Assembly (NCBI RefSeq): GCF_001629705.1
Contig: NZ_CP015378.1
Span: 1,922,001-1,986,000, forward strand
Direction of reading: 5' to 3'
Length of the DNA stretch: 64,000 nucleotides
Source of the DNA: Fictibacillus phosphorivorans
Lineage (GTDB): Bacteria > Bacillota > Bacilli > Bacillales > Fictibacillaceae
Positions within the stretch are counted from its first letter, which is position 1; each line of letters begins with the position of its first letter. The notes beneath the pieces were generated by a model that saw nothing but the letters and a program-made list of their open reading frames with translations, did not search any database and was not told where the DNA came from. Below, one piece after another: positions 1 through 10,405 of the stretch. A program made the position numbers and the translations under genes.

Positions 1-1
1 G

Positions 2-3000
2 AATCCTCATCTAGAACATGAGAGAAAAGCATTTTACGAATATCATAGTTGTCTGATGGAGCCATGGGACGGACCAACAGCGATTTCCTTCACAGATGGG
101 AATCAAATTGGAGCGATACTGGATCGAAACGGTCTACGTCCAGCGAGATATTATGTAACAAAGGACGATTACATCATCTTTTCGTCTGAAGTAGGAGTTA
201 TTGACGTTGAAGAAGAGAATGTTCTATACAAAGAGCGATTAAGTCCAGGAAGAATGCTCTTGATAGATCTACAAGAAGGTAGAATCATTACAGACAATGA
301 GATCAAAACAGAAATGGCAAGCAAAGAACCGTACGAATTATGGCTGACGAATGGATTGCATCATCTTGATGAAGATGGTGAAGAGTCAGGGATTATCTTA
401 GAAAATGCAAGAAGTAAACAAAGAGCTTTCGGCTATACGTATGAAGATATCCATAAATATTTAATTCCTGTCATTACAGAAGGAAAAGATCCCATTGGGT
501 CAATGGGTAATGATACACCCCTAGCGGTTTTATCTGATAACCCTCAATCCCTATTTAATTATTTTAAGCAGCTATTTGCCCAAGTTACAAACCCTCCTAT
601 CGATGCTATTCGCGAGAAGATTGTTACTTCTACGATGACGCTGCTCGGAGCTGAAGGGAATCTTCTGCATCCTGGACCACAGAATGCGAAGAGAATTCAA
701 TTGAACTCTCCTGTGTTAACATCTAATGAGTTTAATCAGATTACAGATAACATGGTTTATGAATTTAAAACGGCTGTTCTGCAGACTTTATTTTCGGAAG
801 ATTTAGAACTCGGGCTACAATCTCTTTTTAAAAATGCGGCAGAAGCAATACAAGATGGAGCAACTTTATTAGTTTTGTCAGACAGAGAGATGAATGAGTC
901 TTCTATACCTATCCCTGTTTTACTTGCTGTTAGTGCGCTTCATCATCATCTTGTACAAAAAGGACTGCGCACCAAAGTAAGCTTGATTGTAGAATCAGGT
1001 GAAGTAAGAGAAGTTCATCATTTTGCAGCGCTTATTGGTTACGGAGCTGATGCTATCTATCCATATCTAACGTATAAGACATTTGAAGAAGCTATCCAGA
1101 ATGAACATATCAACCTTTCTTTGTCAGAAACGGTTAAAACGTATAAACGAGGAATAACAGATGGAATCGTTAAAGTAATGTCGAAAATGGGAATCTCAAC
1201 GGTCCAGAGTTATCGTGGGGCTCAAATCTTTGAAGCAGTCGGAATCGGTAAAGAAGTAATCGACCGTTATTTCCCAGCTACCGCATCACAAATAGATGGC
1301 ATTACATTAGCTGAGATTGAAAAAGAGGCTACACAAAGACACCAATTAGGCTATAAAGAAACCATCGATGACACTTTGGATTCAGGAAGCGATTTTCAAT
1401 GGAGAAGTACTGGTGAACATCATGCTTTTAATCCAAAAACGATTCATACCCTTCAATGGGCATGTCGTAAGAATGACTATTCATTGTTTAAAACGTTCTC
1501 CAAGCTAGCGGATGAGGAAAGAACAACTTTCTTAAGAAACTTATTCTCGTTTGTACCTGAATCTACGTCTATACCTATTGATGAAGTTGAACCTGTTGAA
1601 GAGATTGTAAAGCGCTTTAAAACAGGTGCTATGTCTTTTGGCTCTCTAAGCCAAGAAGCACACGAATCACTTGCTATCGCGATGAATCGTTTAGGTGGAA
1701 AAAGCAATAGTGGTGAAGGTGGAGAAGATCCAGCCCGTTTTATTCCTGATGAACTTGGCAATAACCGTAGAAGTAGTATTAAACAAGTAGCATCAGGTAG
1801 ATTCGGCGTCAAAAGTCACTATCTCGTAAACGCAGATGAACTGCAAATCAAGATGGCACAAGGAGCTAAACCAGGGGAAGGCGGACAGTTGCCGGGAAAC
1901 AAAGTATATCCTTGGGTAGCAGATGTTCGTGGATCAACGCCAGGAGTAGGATTAATCTCCCCGCCTCCACATCATGATATTTACTCGATCGAGGATATGG
2001 CACAACTGATTCATGATCTCAAGAATGCCAATCGCGAAGCTAGAATCAGCGTAAAGCTTGTAGCTAAATCTGGAGTTGGAACGATTGCAGCTGGTGTAGC
2101 AAAGGGCGCAGCAGATGTGATCGTAATTAGTGGTTATGACGGGGGAACTGGTGCTTCTCCAAAAACAAGTATTAAACATACTGGTCTTCCTTGGGAGTTA
2201 GGACTTGCCGAAACACACCAAACGTTAATGCTGAACGGACTTCGCGAACGTGTAACTCTTGAGACGGACGGGAAGCTGATGACAGGTAAGGATGTTGTTC
2301 TTGCTGCATTGTTAGGTGCAGAAGAATACGGCTTTGCTACAGCACCACTTGTAGTATTAGGTTGTGTCATGATGCGTGCTTGTCACCTTGATACGTGTCC
2401 TGTCGGTGTTGCGACACAGAATCCTGAATTAAGGAAAAAATATATGGGAGATCCTGAACACGTTGTAAACTACATGAGATTTGTAGCTGAAGAAATACGT
2501 GAGATTATGGCAGAACTTGGATTTCGTACGATGGAGGAGATGGTAGGACGTACTGACGTACTAACGGTCGGAGATCGTGCAAAGAAACACTGGAAAGCAA
2601 AGCATCTTGACTTATCAAAACTGCTTTATCAAGCAGAAGGTATCCGTACGAAGCAAATTTCTCAAAATCATAAGATTGATCAATCGCTTGATATGAATGA
2701 AATTCTACCCGTGCTGCAGCCAGCATTAGAAACGAAGAAGTCTGTTTCACTCAACTTACCGATTAAAAACACGAATCGTGTCGCTGGTACGATTGCTGGT
2801 AGTGAAATAACAAAACGATACGGTGAAGAAGGTCTTTCAGAAGATACTGTTACTCTTAACTTTACTGGATCTGCTGGTCAAAGCTTTGGAGCATTCGTGC
2901 CACGTGGCATGACGCTTTATCTGAACGGAGACAGCAATGATTATTTTGGCAAAGGATTATCTGGCGGAAAATTGATTGTCGCCCCCCCTAAATCAGCAGA

Positions 3001-3589
3001 GTACTTGGCTGATGATAATGTCATCTTAGGAAACGTTGCATTTTATGGAGCAACAAGTGGTGAAGCATATATTAACGGCTTGGCTGGTGAAAGATTCGGG
3101 GTTAGAAACAGTGGAGCTAACATTGTTGTTGAAGGAATCGGAGATCATGGTTGTGAATATATGACGGGTGGTCGAGTAGTTGTCTTAGGAGATGTTGGAA
3201 AGAACTTTGGAGCAGGTATGAGTGGGGGAATTGCATACATCTACACGCATCAGCCACTTTTATTGAAGCAGTTATGTAACAAAGAAGGTATTGAGTTTGA
3301 GAGATTGATTGATTCTGAAGAAACAGAAACAGTCAAGCAGATGATCATTCAACATTTTTCATACACTCAAAGTAAAAAAGCTGCAGCTATTCTTCAAAAT
3401 TGGAAAATACAACAGTCGCATTTTGTGAAAGTTATTCCAACTGACTATAAAGAAATGATTAAGAAAATAGAAGAAGAGAAAAAAGCAGGTTATACAGAAG
3501 ATGAAGCGGTAATGAATGCTTTTGAAGCCGGAACAAGCTCCGCAAAAGCAAGCGGCAGACCTGGACCGACAAAATTAATTCTGAAATAA
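2..3589 (+). CDS. gltB: Glutamate synthase (GOGAT) large subunit, 5' end cut by window edge
   Basis: Transfers glutamine amide nitrogen to 2-oxoglutarate to give two glutamates. The reading frame is open from base 2, so the ATG at 56 is internal; about 1195 residues are present where the family has about 1520, so most of the N-terminal glutaminase domain lies off the left edge. Visible are the central domain, the FMN-binding synthase barrel ([15 protein letters not shown] near nt 2143), the 3Fe-4S cysteines in [13 protein letters not shown] (nt 2364-2399), and the C-terminal glycine-rich beta-helix. Twenty-five bases separate it from the small-subunit gene. B. subtilis calls this gene gltA. 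Confidence 0.97.
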   Translation, partial: NPHLEHERKAFYEYHSCLMEPWDGPTAISFTDGNQIGAILDRNGLRPARYYVTKDDYIIFSSEVGVIDVEEENVLYKERLSPGRMLLIDLQEGRIITDNEIKTEMASKEPYELWLTNGLHHLDEDGEESGIILENARSKQRAFGYTYEDIHKYLIPVITEGKDPIGSMGNDTPLAVLSDNPQSLFNYFKQLFAQVTNPPIDAIREKIVTSTMTLLGAEGNLLHPGPQNAKRIQLNSPVLTSNEFNQITDNMVYEFKTAVLQTLFSEDLELGLQSLFKNAAEAIQDGATLLVLSDREMNESSIPIPVLLAVSALHHHLVQKGLRTKVSLIVESGEVREVHHFAALIGYGADAIYPYLTYKTFEEAIQNEHINLSLSETVKTYKRGITDGIVKVMSKMGISTVQSYRGAQIFEAVGIGKEVIDRYFPATASQIDGITLAEIEKEATQRHQLGYKETIDDTLDSGSDFQWRSTGEHHAFNPKTIHTLQWACRKNDYSLFKTFSKLADEERTTFLRNLFSFVPESTSIPIDEVEPVEEIVKRFKTGAMSFGSLSQEAHESLAIAMNRLGGKSNSGEGGEDPARFIPDELGNNRRSSIKQVASGRFGVKSHYLVNADELQIKMAQGAKPGEGGQLPGNKVYPWVADVRGSTPGVGLISPPPHHDIYSIEDMAQLIHDLKNANREARISVKLVAKSGVGTIAAGVAKGAADVIVISGYDGGTGASPKTSIKHTGLPWELGLAETHQTLMLNGLRERVTLETDGKLMTGKDVVLAALLGAEEYGFATAPLVVLGCVMMRACHLDTCPVGVATQNPELRKKYMGDPEHVVNYMRFVAEEIREIMAELGFRTMEEMVGRTDVLTVGDRAKKHWKAKHLDLSKLLYQAEGIRTKQISQNHKIDQSLDMNEILPVLQPALETKKSVSLNLPIKNTNRVAGTIAGSEITKRYGEEGLSEDTVTLNFTGSAGQSFGAFVPRGMTLYLNGDSNDYFGKGLSGGKLIVAPPKSAEYLADDNVILGNVAFYGATSGEAYINGLAGERFGVRNSGANIVVEGIGDHGCEYMTGGRVVVLGDVGKNFGAGMSGGIAYIYTHQPLLLKQLCNKEGIEFERLIDSEETETVKQMIIQHFSYTQSKKAAAILQNWKIQQSHFVKVIPTDYKEMIKKIEEEKKAGYTEDEAVMNAFEAGTSSAKASGRPGPTKLILK

Positions 3590-3614
3590 ATTGAGATGAG
3601 AGGAGAGATGTTAA

Positions 3615-5093
3615 ATGGGCAAACCAACCGGATTTTTGGAATACCCAAGAGAAGAAACGATAGAGAGAAAGCCTCTCCAACGTCTTAAAGATTGGAAAGA
3701 ATATACGGAAAAACAACCTGAAGATATGTTGAAAAGGCAAGCTGCTAGATGTATGGATTGTGGAACACCTTTTTGTCATATTGGAATAGAGATTAATGGG
3801 GCTGCGTCTGGCTGTCCCATTAATAATCTTATTCCAGAGTGGAATGACCTTGTCTACAGGGGAAAATGGAAAGAAGCTCTTGACCGTTTATTAAAAACAA
3901 ATAATTTTCCTGAATTTACTGGCAGGGTTTGTCCGGCTCCTTGTGAAGGTTCATGTACAGTTGAGTTAGCTGGTCCTGCTGTAACGATAAAGAACATTGA
4001 AAAAGCAATCATTGATAAAGGTTTTGAAAACGGCTGGATTCAACCTAGAATTCCACATAAAAGAACAGGGAAAAAGATCGCAATCGTTGGATCAGGACCA
4101 GCTGGGCTTGCAGCAGCAGATCAGCTGAACCAAGCAGGTCATTCTGTTACCGTCTATGAAAGAGCAGATAAAGTTGGCGGATTGTTAACGTATGGAATTC
4201 CTAACATGAAGTTGGATAAGGATGTTGTGGAAAGACGGGTCAAATTATTAAGGCAAGAAGGCATTGATTTTATCCTTAACACAGAGGTAGGAAAAGATAT
4301 TACTTCTGAAGAACTGAAAAATCAATTCGACTCTATTATTCTTTGTACAGGAGCGCAAAAACAAAGAGATTTAATCCTTCAAGGAAGAGAAGCAGAAGGT
4401 GTTCATTTTGCTATGAACTATCTCACTCAAGCTACGAAGAGATTATTAAATATTGAAGTTTCAGAGCCGCTAATTGATGCAGAAGGTAAGCATGTCATCG
4501 TAATCGGTGGTGGTGACACGGGTGCTGACTGTGTAGCAACAGCTCTTAGACAAAAGTGCAAGAGTGTTGTCCAATTTGGAAAACATCCTAAACTTCCTGA
4601 TGTTCGAAGTGATGCAAATATGTGGCCGGAGCAACCTAATATTTTTACAATGGACTATGCTTATGAGGAAGCGACAGCTCAATATGGTCACGATCCTAGA
4701 GAGTATTCTGTTCAAACAAAGAAACTTGTATCAGATCAAAACGGTCGACTAAAAGAACTGCATACGGTTCAAATGCAACGTACGTCAGATGATGCTGGAA
4801 ATTTAGTTTTTGAAGAAATTCCGGGATCTGAAAAGATTTGGCCAGCAGATCTTGTATTCATTGCTATTGGCTTTGAGGGTACAGAACTTCCAGTCTTAAA
4901 AGAATTTGGAGTAGAGCATAAAAACAACAAAGTAGATGCTAAACATGGTGATTATCGAACAAATATAGATGGAGTATTTGCTGCAGGTGATTCTAGACGA
5001 GGTCAAAGTTTAATCGTTTGGGCGATTCAAGAAGGGCGTGATTGTGCACGCCAAGTTGACCTATCGTTAATGGGCAGTACGGTTTTGCCTTAA
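3615..5093 (+). CDS. gltD: Glutamate synthase small (NADPH) subunit
   Basis: Supplies electrons from NADPH to the large subunit. 492 residues, full length for the family. The N-terminal part carries 4Fe-4S cysteines (CMDCGTPFC and later VCPAPCEGSC), followed by an FAD-binding GSGPAGLAAA motif near residue 158 and an NADPH-binding GGGDTGADC motif near residue 298. The start follows an AGGAGAG ribosome binding site. It forms an operon with the large-subunit gene upstream; no terminator separates them. B. subtilis calls it gltB. Confidence 0.97.
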   Translation: MGKPTGFLEYPREETIERKPLQRLKDWKEYTEKQPEDMLKRQAARCMDCGTPFCHIGIEINGAASGCPINNLIPEWNDLVYRGKWKEALDRLLKTNNFPEFTGRVCPAPCEGSCTVELAGPAVTIKNIEKAIIDKGFENGWIQPRIPHKRTGKKIAIVGSGPAGLAAADQLNQAGHSVTVYERADKVGGLLTYGIPNMKLDKDVVERRVKLLRQEGIDFILNTEVGKDITSEELKNQFDSIILCTGAQKQRDLILQGREAEGVHFAMNYLTQATKRLLNIEVSEPLIDAEGKHVIVIGGGDTGADCVATALRQKCKSVVQFGKHPKLPDVRSDANMWPEQPNIFTMDYAYEEATAQYGHDPREYSVQTKKLVSDQNGRLKELHTVQMQRTSDDAGNLVFEEIPGSEKIWPADLVFIAIGFEGTELPVLKEFGVEHKNNKVDAKHGDYRTNIDGVFAAGDSRRGQSLIVWAIQEGRDCARQVDLSLMGSTVLP

Positions 5094-5114
5094 TACTTTT
5101 TTCCATGCTACAAT
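5085..5114 (+). promoter_or_regulatory. Possible sigma-A promoter for ppaC
   Basis: TTGCCT and TACAAT separated by 18 bases, overlapping the end of gltD. No terminator is visible after gltD, so ppaC may also receive read-through. Confidence 0.35.
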
Positions 5115-5198
5115 AAACTCCAAAAGCCATAAACTTTTTATCTATGATAAAATAAGGCTTAGGAAAAAACAATTCTTTTATTCATAAGGAGTAGACGC

Positions 5199-6128
5199 AT
5201 GGAAAAAGTACTTATTTTTGGACACAAAAATCCAGATACTGACACGATTACATCAGCGCTTGTTTATGCTGACTTAAAATCTAAATTAGGACAAAACGTA
5301 GAAGCGATTCGCCTAGGTGAAATTAATGGTGAAACACAATATGCATTAGATTATTTTAATGCTGAGATTCCTCGACTTGTTGAACATGTCTCTGCTGAAA
5401 CAAACGCAGTAATCTTAGTGGACCATAACGAACGTCAACAAAGTGCAAATGACATTGATAAAGTAAGAGTGTTAGAAGTTATCGATCATCATCGTATCGC
5501 AAACTTTGAAACGAGTGATCCTTTATATTATCGTGCGGAACCTGTTGGTTGTACGGCTACAATCTTGAACAAGATGTACAAAGAGAAAGGTGTTCAAGTA
5601 GAGAAAAATATTGCAGGACTTATGCTCTCTGCCATTATTTCTGACTCTTTATTATTCAAATCACCTACTTGTACAGAAGAGGATGTTGCTGCAGCGCGCG
5701 AACTTGCTGAAATTGCAGGAGTAGATGCTGAAAAGTACGGTTTAGAAATGCTAAAAGCAGGAGCAGACTTAAGTGATAAATCGGTAGAAGAATTGATTTC
5801 ACTTGATGCTAAAGAATTTAACATCGGGGAAAGTAAAATTGAAGTTGCTCAAGTGAATACGGTGGATGCTAGCGATGTAATGAAACATCAAGAAGATCTA
5901 GAATCAGCAATTACTAAAGTGATTGCTGACAAAGGGCTAGACCTGTTTATGTTTGTTGTAACTGACATTCTAACAAATGATTCAACAGCTTTAGCTCTTG
6001 GTAAGAGATCACAAACTGTTGAAGAAGCTTATAACGTAAAATTAGAAAACAATACAGCTGTACTTAAAGGTGTTGTTTCTCGTAAAAAGCAAATCGTACC
6101 TGTTTTAACAGAGGCGATGAGTAAGTAA
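5199..6128 (+). CDS. ppaC: Manganese-dependent inorganic pyrophosphatase (family II, DHH)
   Basis: Hydrolyses pyrophosphate to two phosphates in the cytosol, pulling biosynthetic reactions forward. 309 residues, the usual family II length. The metal ligands are visible: GHKNPDTD (H9, D13, D15), DHNE (D75) and IDHHRI (H97, H98) in the N-terminal DHH domain, and the substrate-binding SRKKQ near residue 294 in the DHHA2 domain. Start ATG follows AAGGAG. It is monocistronic or weakly coupled to gltBD, and ends at a clear hairpin terminator. Confidence 0.97.
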   Translation: MEKVLIFGHKNPDTDTITSALVYADLKSKLGQNVEAIRLGEINGETQYALDYFNAEIPRLVEHVSAETNAVILVDHNERQQSANDIDKVRVLEVIDHHRIANFETSDPLYYRAEPVGCTATILNKMYKEKGVQVEKNIAGLMLSAIISDSLLFKSPTCTEEDVAAARELAEIAGVDAEKYGLEMLKAGADLSDKSVEELISLDAKEFNIGESKIEVAQVNTVDASDVMKHQEDLESAITKVIADKGLDLFMFVVTDILTNDSTALALGKRSQTVEEAYNVKLENNTAVLKGVVSRKKQIVPVLTEAMSK

Positions 6129-6140
6129 ATAAATTTTTTC

Positions 6141-6174
6141 AAAGGGTAAAACTATACCATGTTTTACCCTTTTA
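6141..6174 (+). terminator. Intrinsic terminator after ppaC
   Basis: AAAGGGTAAAAC pairs with GTTTTACCCTTT across an 8-base loop, with a short T run. Confidence 0.85.
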
Positions 6175-6211
6175 TCATGGTCTTCAACATATTCGTGTTT
6201 TTCAAAAACAG

Positions 6212-6239
6212 TTGACAATCTATACGAGACTGCTATCAT
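6212..6239 (+). promoter_or_regulatory. Sigma-A promoter of the tenA-ykoEDC operon
   Basis: Consensus TTGACA at 6212-6217 and TATCAT at 6234-6239 with a 16-base spacer, about 25-30 bases upstream of the TPP aptamer. Confidence 0.7.
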
Positions 6240-6267
6240 TTAAGACAGAAACCAACTACATAAAAAT

Positions 6268-6363
6268 GACCACTAGGGGTGCCTTTAATAAGGCTGAGAT
6301 CAAAGTGTAACTTTGAGACTCTTAGAACCTGATCTGGATTATACCAGCGTAGGGAAGTGGTGT
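6268..6363 (+). ncRNA. TPP riboswitch (THI box)
   Basis: Contains the conserved CTAGGGGTGC, GCTGAGAT, ACCTGATCTGG and ACCAGCGTAGGGAA blocks in the right order. P1 is ACCACT (6270-6275) with AGTGGT (6356-6361). The same AGTGGT can pair with ACCACT in the downstream terminator stem (6402-6407), so thiamine pyrophosphate binding should free the terminator and lower expression of the thiamine salvage operon. Confidence 0.97.
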
Positions 6364-6400
6364 TGCGGAGTCTTATTTATTTCTTGAATTCTCCAAATAC

Positions 6401-6431
6401 AACCACTTTCTTAGCTGAGAGTGGTTTTTTT
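6401..6431 (+). terminator. Riboswitch-controlled terminator before tenA
   Basis: AACCACTTTC and GAGAGTGGTT form a stem followed by seven T. The left arm is complementary to the 3' strand of the TPP aptamer P1, giving the alternative antiterminator. Confidence 0.9.
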
Positions 6432-6456
6432 GTTGGAAAAAATAAGGAGGATTCAT

Positions 6457-7161
6457 ATGAACACATTTACTGATATTTTGCGAGAAAAAGCCACTACTAT
6501 TTGGGAAGCCAACCTTCGACATCCATTTGTAAGAGGAATTGCGGAAGGTGATCTTTCATTAGAATGCTTTCGATATTATGTTTTACAAGATTCATACTAT
6601 TTATCTCATTTTGCAAGAATACAGGCGATGGGTGCAGCTAGAGCTGAAGATTTGTATACGACTTCTAGGATGGCGGTACATGCACAAGGTACTAATGACG
6701 CTGAGTTAGGACTTCATGAGACGTTTATGAAACAGTTGGGGGTGACAGAGAAAGAACTGACAAGTTTTGAACCCGCTCCAACTGCTTATCATTATACATC
6801 ACACCTTTACCGAGTGGCAGAGTCTGGAAGCTTAGGAGAAATTATCGCTGCCATTCTACCATGTTATTGGATCTATCAAGAAATAGGTGAAACGTTTAAA
6901 GGAGCAAAACCACAAGAGCCGATCTATCAGGAGTGGATCGCTGCATATGGCGGTGAATGGTTCTCAGAACTGGTAAACGAACAGATCGATAGATTGAATC
7001 AATTGGCTGAAAACGCAAGTGACCAGGAAAAAAGCAAAATGATTCAACATTTCTTAATTAGTTGTCAGTATGAGTATTCCTTTTGGGAGATGGCTTATAC
7101 GTTAGAAAAATGGCCGATTCCATTCAGCCTAGCGACAACAACGACCGGGAGTGAAGCGTAG
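6457..7161 (+). CDS. tenA: Aminopyrimidine aminohydrolase / thiaminase II
   Basis: Hydrolyses aminopyrimidine breakdown products of thiamine to HMP for salvage. ATG 6457 follows AAGGAGG, giving 234 residues; the longer frame starting at GTG 6421 overlaps the terminator and is not used. Catalytic Cys136 sits in ILPCYWIYQEIG and Glu206 in YEYSFWEMAY, matching Cys135 and Glu205 of B. subtilis TenA. First gene after the TPP riboswitch; the next gene starts one base after its stop. The operon order tenA-ykoE-ykoD-ykoC ties salvage to uptake of the pyrimidine precursor. Confidence 0.96.
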   Translation: MNTFTDILREKATTIWEANLRHPFVRGIAEGDLSLECFRYYVLQDSYYLSHFARIQAMGAARAEDLYTTSRMAVHAQGTNDAELGLHETFMKQLGVTEKELTSFEPAPTAYHYTSHLYRVAESGSLGEIIAAILPCYWIYQEIGETFKGAKPQEPIYQEWIAAYGGEWFSELVNEQIDRLNQLAENASDQEKSKMIQHFLISCQYEYSFWEMAYTLEKWPIPFSLATTTTGSEA

Positions 7162-7162
7162 C

Positions 7163-7744
7163 ATGCAAAGAGGTTTAAAGTTAACAGATATTCTTATAAC
7201 CATTGTAATCTCGATCGCATTTGGCATCTTGTATAAAATTTGGGGGCCGCTCTACTATGCGGTTAAACCATTTGGTCTTCACATCGATCAGTTGATATAC
7301 GGAATGTGGTTCATGGCAGCAACAGTTGCGTTCTTAATCATTCGAAAGCCTGGAGTTGCTCTTTTGGCTGAAATTGCTGCTTCTTCAGGAGAATTTTTAA
7401 TGGGTTCTGAATTTGGACTTGAAGTATTACTATACGGAATCATTCAAGGATTGTTTGCAGAGTTGATCCTTTTCGCATTTCGTTATAAACGAGTTGACCT
7501 TTTTGTCATCTCGCTTGCTGCGTTAAGTTCATGTGCAGGATCTTTAATCATGGACTTTTACAAAGGATATATTGGTGATCTTTCAACATGGAACCTAACT
7601 TTATTTATCGTATTTAGAGTAATCAGTTCTATATTGTTTACAGGGGTGTTTGCCGTTTCTATCGTAAAAGCTTTAGAAGCTACAGGTGTAACAAATTTAG
7701 TGCGAGCCTCTTCAAAAAAAGATCACGAAGCATTAGATCAATAA
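7163..7744 (+). CDS. ykoE: ECF transporter substrate-binding (S) component YkoE, thiamine/HMP type
   Basis: Membrane S component that binds a thiamine precursor or thiamine and works with the YkoD ATPase and YkoC transmembrane protein. 193 residues from ATG 7163 (GGGAG ten bases upstream); a GTG at 7151 would place its start inside the ribosome binding site. Five to six hydrophobic segments, with IYGMWF and IRKPGVALLAEIAA, typical of YkoE. Directly follows tenA and sits under the same TPP riboswitch. The exact substrate (HMP or thiamine) cannot be read from sequence. Confidence 0.9.
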   Translation: MQRGLKLTDILITIVISIAFGILYKIWGPLYYAVKPFGLHIDQLIYGMWFMAATVAFLIIRKPGVALLAEIAASSGEFLMGSEFGLEVLLYGIIQGLFAELILFAFRYKRVDLFVISLAALSSCAGSLIMDFYKGYIGDLSTWNLTLFIVFRVISSILFTGVFAVSIVKALEATGVTNLVRASSKKDHEALDQ

Positions 7745-7757
7745 CTGAGGTGGTTTG

Positions 7758-9203
7758 ATGACAATCATAACATCTGTAAAAAATCTAAGATTGAAATTTC
7801 CAGGTGAGACAGAAATGCTGTTTAGAGATTTGAGTTTGTCTTTTCGATCGGGTGAAAAAGTACTTCTTCTGGGTACATCTGGGTGTGGAAAATCCACACT
7901 TTTACAAGTTCTTTCTGGCCTTGTTCCAAATGCCATTGATATACCTATGAAGTGTGATGAGATACAGATCCCTGATCGATGGGGATTTGTATTTCAAGAT
8001 CCGGATACTCAATTTTGTATGCCTTTCGTTGATGAAGAGTTAGCATTTGTTCTTGAGAACCTTCAGGTGCCTCGAGAGGAGATGCCAAGTAGGATTCGTT
8101 CATTATTAGAAGAGGTTGGCCTTGAACTCGATGACATCCATACACCGATTCAACATCTATCAGGTGGGATGAAGCAACGATTAGCCATCGCATCTGTATT
8201 AGCACTGAAACCGGATGTTGTATTTTTAGACGAACCTACCGCTTTTATTGATGAGAAGGGCACTGAACAAATCTGGGAAACGGTAAAAAGAGTATGGAAA
8301 GATAAAACTTTAATAATAGTAGAACATAAAATAGAGAAAATCCTGGATTTCGCTGATCGTCTTATTGTATTTACACCAGGCGGAGAAGTTCTTGCTGACG
8401 GAGATGCTTCGACGGTTTTTTCTCATCATAAAGAAAAGATAAAAGATTACGGAATTTGGTACCCTGGTGCATGGGATGAATATAAACGAATACCGACCGT
8501 TGGAAATAAGACTGAACTGAGGAACACCATGAAGTTGAAAAATTTCAAAGGGTATCGAAACAAGGAAAATAAGATAGTAGTTGATGACATAATGGTTCAT
8601 TCAGGAGAATGGATCACGATCATGGGTGAAAACGGAGCAGGAAAGAGTTCATTAATGTTAGCTTTGATGCAGCTTATTAAAACATCAGGAAACTATTATT
8701 TAAATGATGTGCATGTTAAAAAAACAAAAGACATCTTCCAGCAGGTGTACCTCGTATTTCAGAATCCTGAATACCAGTTCTTAACGCATTCTGTTTACGA
8801 CGAAATAACATATGGTCTTCAAAATCATCAGAAAGAGGGTGTAAAAGAAATACTAACTTCTCTTGAGTTGACGAACAAAATGAATCAACATCCTTATAAC
8901 CTATCTGTCGGTCAAAAACGACGTCTGAGTGTGGCAACAGCCTTTTTGCAAAAACCATCTATCTTACTTCTTGATGAACCAACTTTTGGACAAGACTCAG
9001 TAAACACGTTTAAACTTTTAGAATGGTTAGAACGAGAACGGCAAAAAGGGACGATTATACTTATGGTTACCCATGATCGCCATATTACGGAACAGTTTGC
9101 CACTCGGTTATGGGAAGTTCAGAACGGTGAAATTGTAACGGATCATCTACTCAATCATACATGTAAAGAAGAGGAGGGATTTCTTGATGAATTCATTGTT
9201 TGA
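7758..9203 (+). CDS. ykoD: ECF transporter double ATPase YkoD
   Basis: Two fused ABC ATPase domains in one 481-residue chain that power the YkoE/YkoC uptake system. First half: Walker A GTSGCGKST (about residues 39-47), signature LSGGMKQR, Walker B VVFLDEPTA. Second half: Walker A GENGAGKSS, signature LSVGQKRR (a less usual second residue), Walker B ILLLDEPTF. ATG 7758 follows GAGGTGG; a TTG three bases earlier is possible. It overlaps ykoC by 17 bases, suggesting translational coupling. Confidence 0.93.
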   Translation: MTIITSVKNLRLKFPGETEMLFRDLSLSFRSGEKVLLLGTSGCGKSTLLQVLSGLVPNAIDIPMKCDEIQIPDRWGFVFQDPDTQFCMPFVDEELAFVLENLQVPREEMPSRIRSLLEEVGLELDDIHTPIQHLSGGMKQRLAIASVLALKPDVVFLDEPTAFIDEKGTEQIWETVKRVWKDKTLIIVEHKIEKILDFADRLIVFTPGGEVLADGDASTVFSHHKEKIKDYGIWYPGAWDEYKRIPTVGNKTELRNTMKLKNFKGYRNKENKIVVDDIMVHSGEWITIMGENGAGKSSLMLALMQLIKTSGNYYLNDVHVKKTKDIFQQVYLVFQNPEYQFLTHSVYDEITYGLQNHQKEGVKEILTSLELTNKMNQHPYNLSVGQKRRLSVATAFLQKPSILLLDEPTFGQDSVNTFKLLEWLERERQKGTIILMVTHDRHITEQFATRLWEVQNGEIVTDHLLNHTCKEEEGFLDEFIV

Positions 9204-9984
9204 TGCCAAACACACATGGTTACACAGCATAAATCCTTCTCTAAAACTAGTAACAATATTGAGCTTATTCATAGTTGCGATCAATATTCACTTTCTGGAC
9301 TTAATGATTGGTTTTTTATTCGTGATCTTACTATTGTTTATTTTTGCTACAGGGTACTCATATAAACAATTATTTATGCTGTCTCTGCCTTTTGTGCTTA
9401 TCTTTCTTTCAACTTCTTCTTCCATGATTTTATTCGGTAAAGGAGAAACGATTCTTTACAAGTGGGCATATATACAAGTGTCAGAAGAGAGTTTAATTAG
9501 AGGGATTCATTTAGGATTTAGAGCTTTGTCATTTGCTATGCTTGGCTTGCTATTTGCTCTAACCACTAAACCAGTCAAACTGTTTTATTCTCTCATGCAA
9601 CAGTTCAAACTATCGCCTAAGTTTGCTTATAGTTTTATGGCAGCCATCCGGTTAATCCCAATCATGATCGAGGAATACCAAATGATTATCAATGCTCAAA
9701 GAGTTAGAGGATTAGAACAGAGAAATAACTTTCTAATAAGAATGAAAAGGCTTGCGATACCTTTATTATCACAGAGTATTCGCAGAGCATATCGCATTGC
9801 CGTTTCAATGGAAGCTAAGCGATTTCAATCAGATAGTAAAAGAACATACTATTATAAGGTAGGCTTTTCAAGAAATGATCTGTTTTTTATCAGTTATTTT
9901 TTGCTTATGTTAGGTCTTATCTATATTCTTTCTATTCATGACCCGTTCCTTCCAAGTACGGATGTTAGATACTTACCGGAATAA
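9187..9984 (+). CDS. ykoC: ECF transporter transmembrane (T) component YkoC
   Basis: CbiQ-family scaffold protein that couples the ATPase to the S component. 265 residues with several hydrophobic segments in the first half, and the T-component signature region with RAYRIAVSMEAKRF near residue 200. ATG 9187 follows GAGGAGGG; the start lies inside the end of ykoD. Last gene of the thiamine operon, ending at a symmetric terminator. Confidence 0.92.
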   Translation: MNSLFDAKHTWLHSINPSLKLVTILSLFIVAINIHFLDLMIGFLFVILLLFIFATGYSYKQLFMLSLPFVLIFLSTSSSMILFGKGETILYKWAYIQVSEESLIRGIHLGFRALSFAMLGLLFALTTKPVKLFYSLMQQFKLSPKFAYSFMAAIRLIPIMIEEYQMIINAQRVRGLEQRNNFLIRMKRLAIPLLSQSIRRAYRIAVSMEAKRFQSDSKRTYYYKVGFSRNDLFFISYFLLMLGLIYILSIHDPFLPSTDVRYLPE

Positions 9985-10014
9985 GAGACTGAACCTAACC
10001 GTTCAGTCTCTTAT
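9983..10014 (+). terminator. Terminator between convergent ykoC and small membrane protein
   Basis: AAGAGACTGAAC and GTTCAGTCTCTT form a perfect 12-bp stem with a 6-base loop. The T run is weak on the plus strand; it may serve both directions. Confidence 0.7.
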
Positions 10015-10310
10015 TCTGTTAAAATCATATTATCCTTGTTTTTTATGAGCTGAATATGACTGCCTTCTCTTATTTTCATATATATAGCATGAGGTACTTG
10101 TATTCTCTTCCCATCCTCAAAGAATAAAGTGTATTGTGGTTGTGATATAAGTGAACTTCCCATACTTATTACTCTTTCACTTCTCTCTTTTTTTATAACA
10201 TAACCTTGAAATTCGTTACTATTAAATTCTTCTCTTATATAACCAGACCACGCAAAGAACAATAGAAATCCCGCAATAAATGTGCAAAGTATCGAACTTA
10301 CTTTTTGCAT
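10011..10310 (-). CDS. Small membrane-anchored protein of unknown function
   Basis: 99 residues with one N-terminal hydrophobic segment (about residues 4-21) and a hydrophilic, beta-rich tail that should face outside. The start is supported by AGAGGTGA seven bases upstream. It has no family I can name. It is monocistronic, convergent with ykoC, and its stop lies in the shared terminator hairpin. It is likely real given the ribosome binding site and codon use. Confidence 0.65.
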   Translation of the reverse strand: MQKVSSILCTFIAGFLLFFAWSGYIREEFNSNEFQGYVIKKERSERVISMGSSLISQPQYTLFFEDGKRIQVPHAIYMKIREGSHIQLIKNKDNMILTE

Positions 10311-10405
10311 TTTTTCACCTCTGTTTTTTAATAGAAAGAAAAAAAGAAAAATTGAAGGATTTGCTTGAGATTGATCTAATAATTACTGAAACAATATGAT
10401 CAAAC

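Noticed and set aside
1477..2750. Minus-strand frames of 75-111 codons inside the glutamate synthase gene
   Set aside because: Antisense shadows of a well-conserved coding sequence with no start signals of their own.
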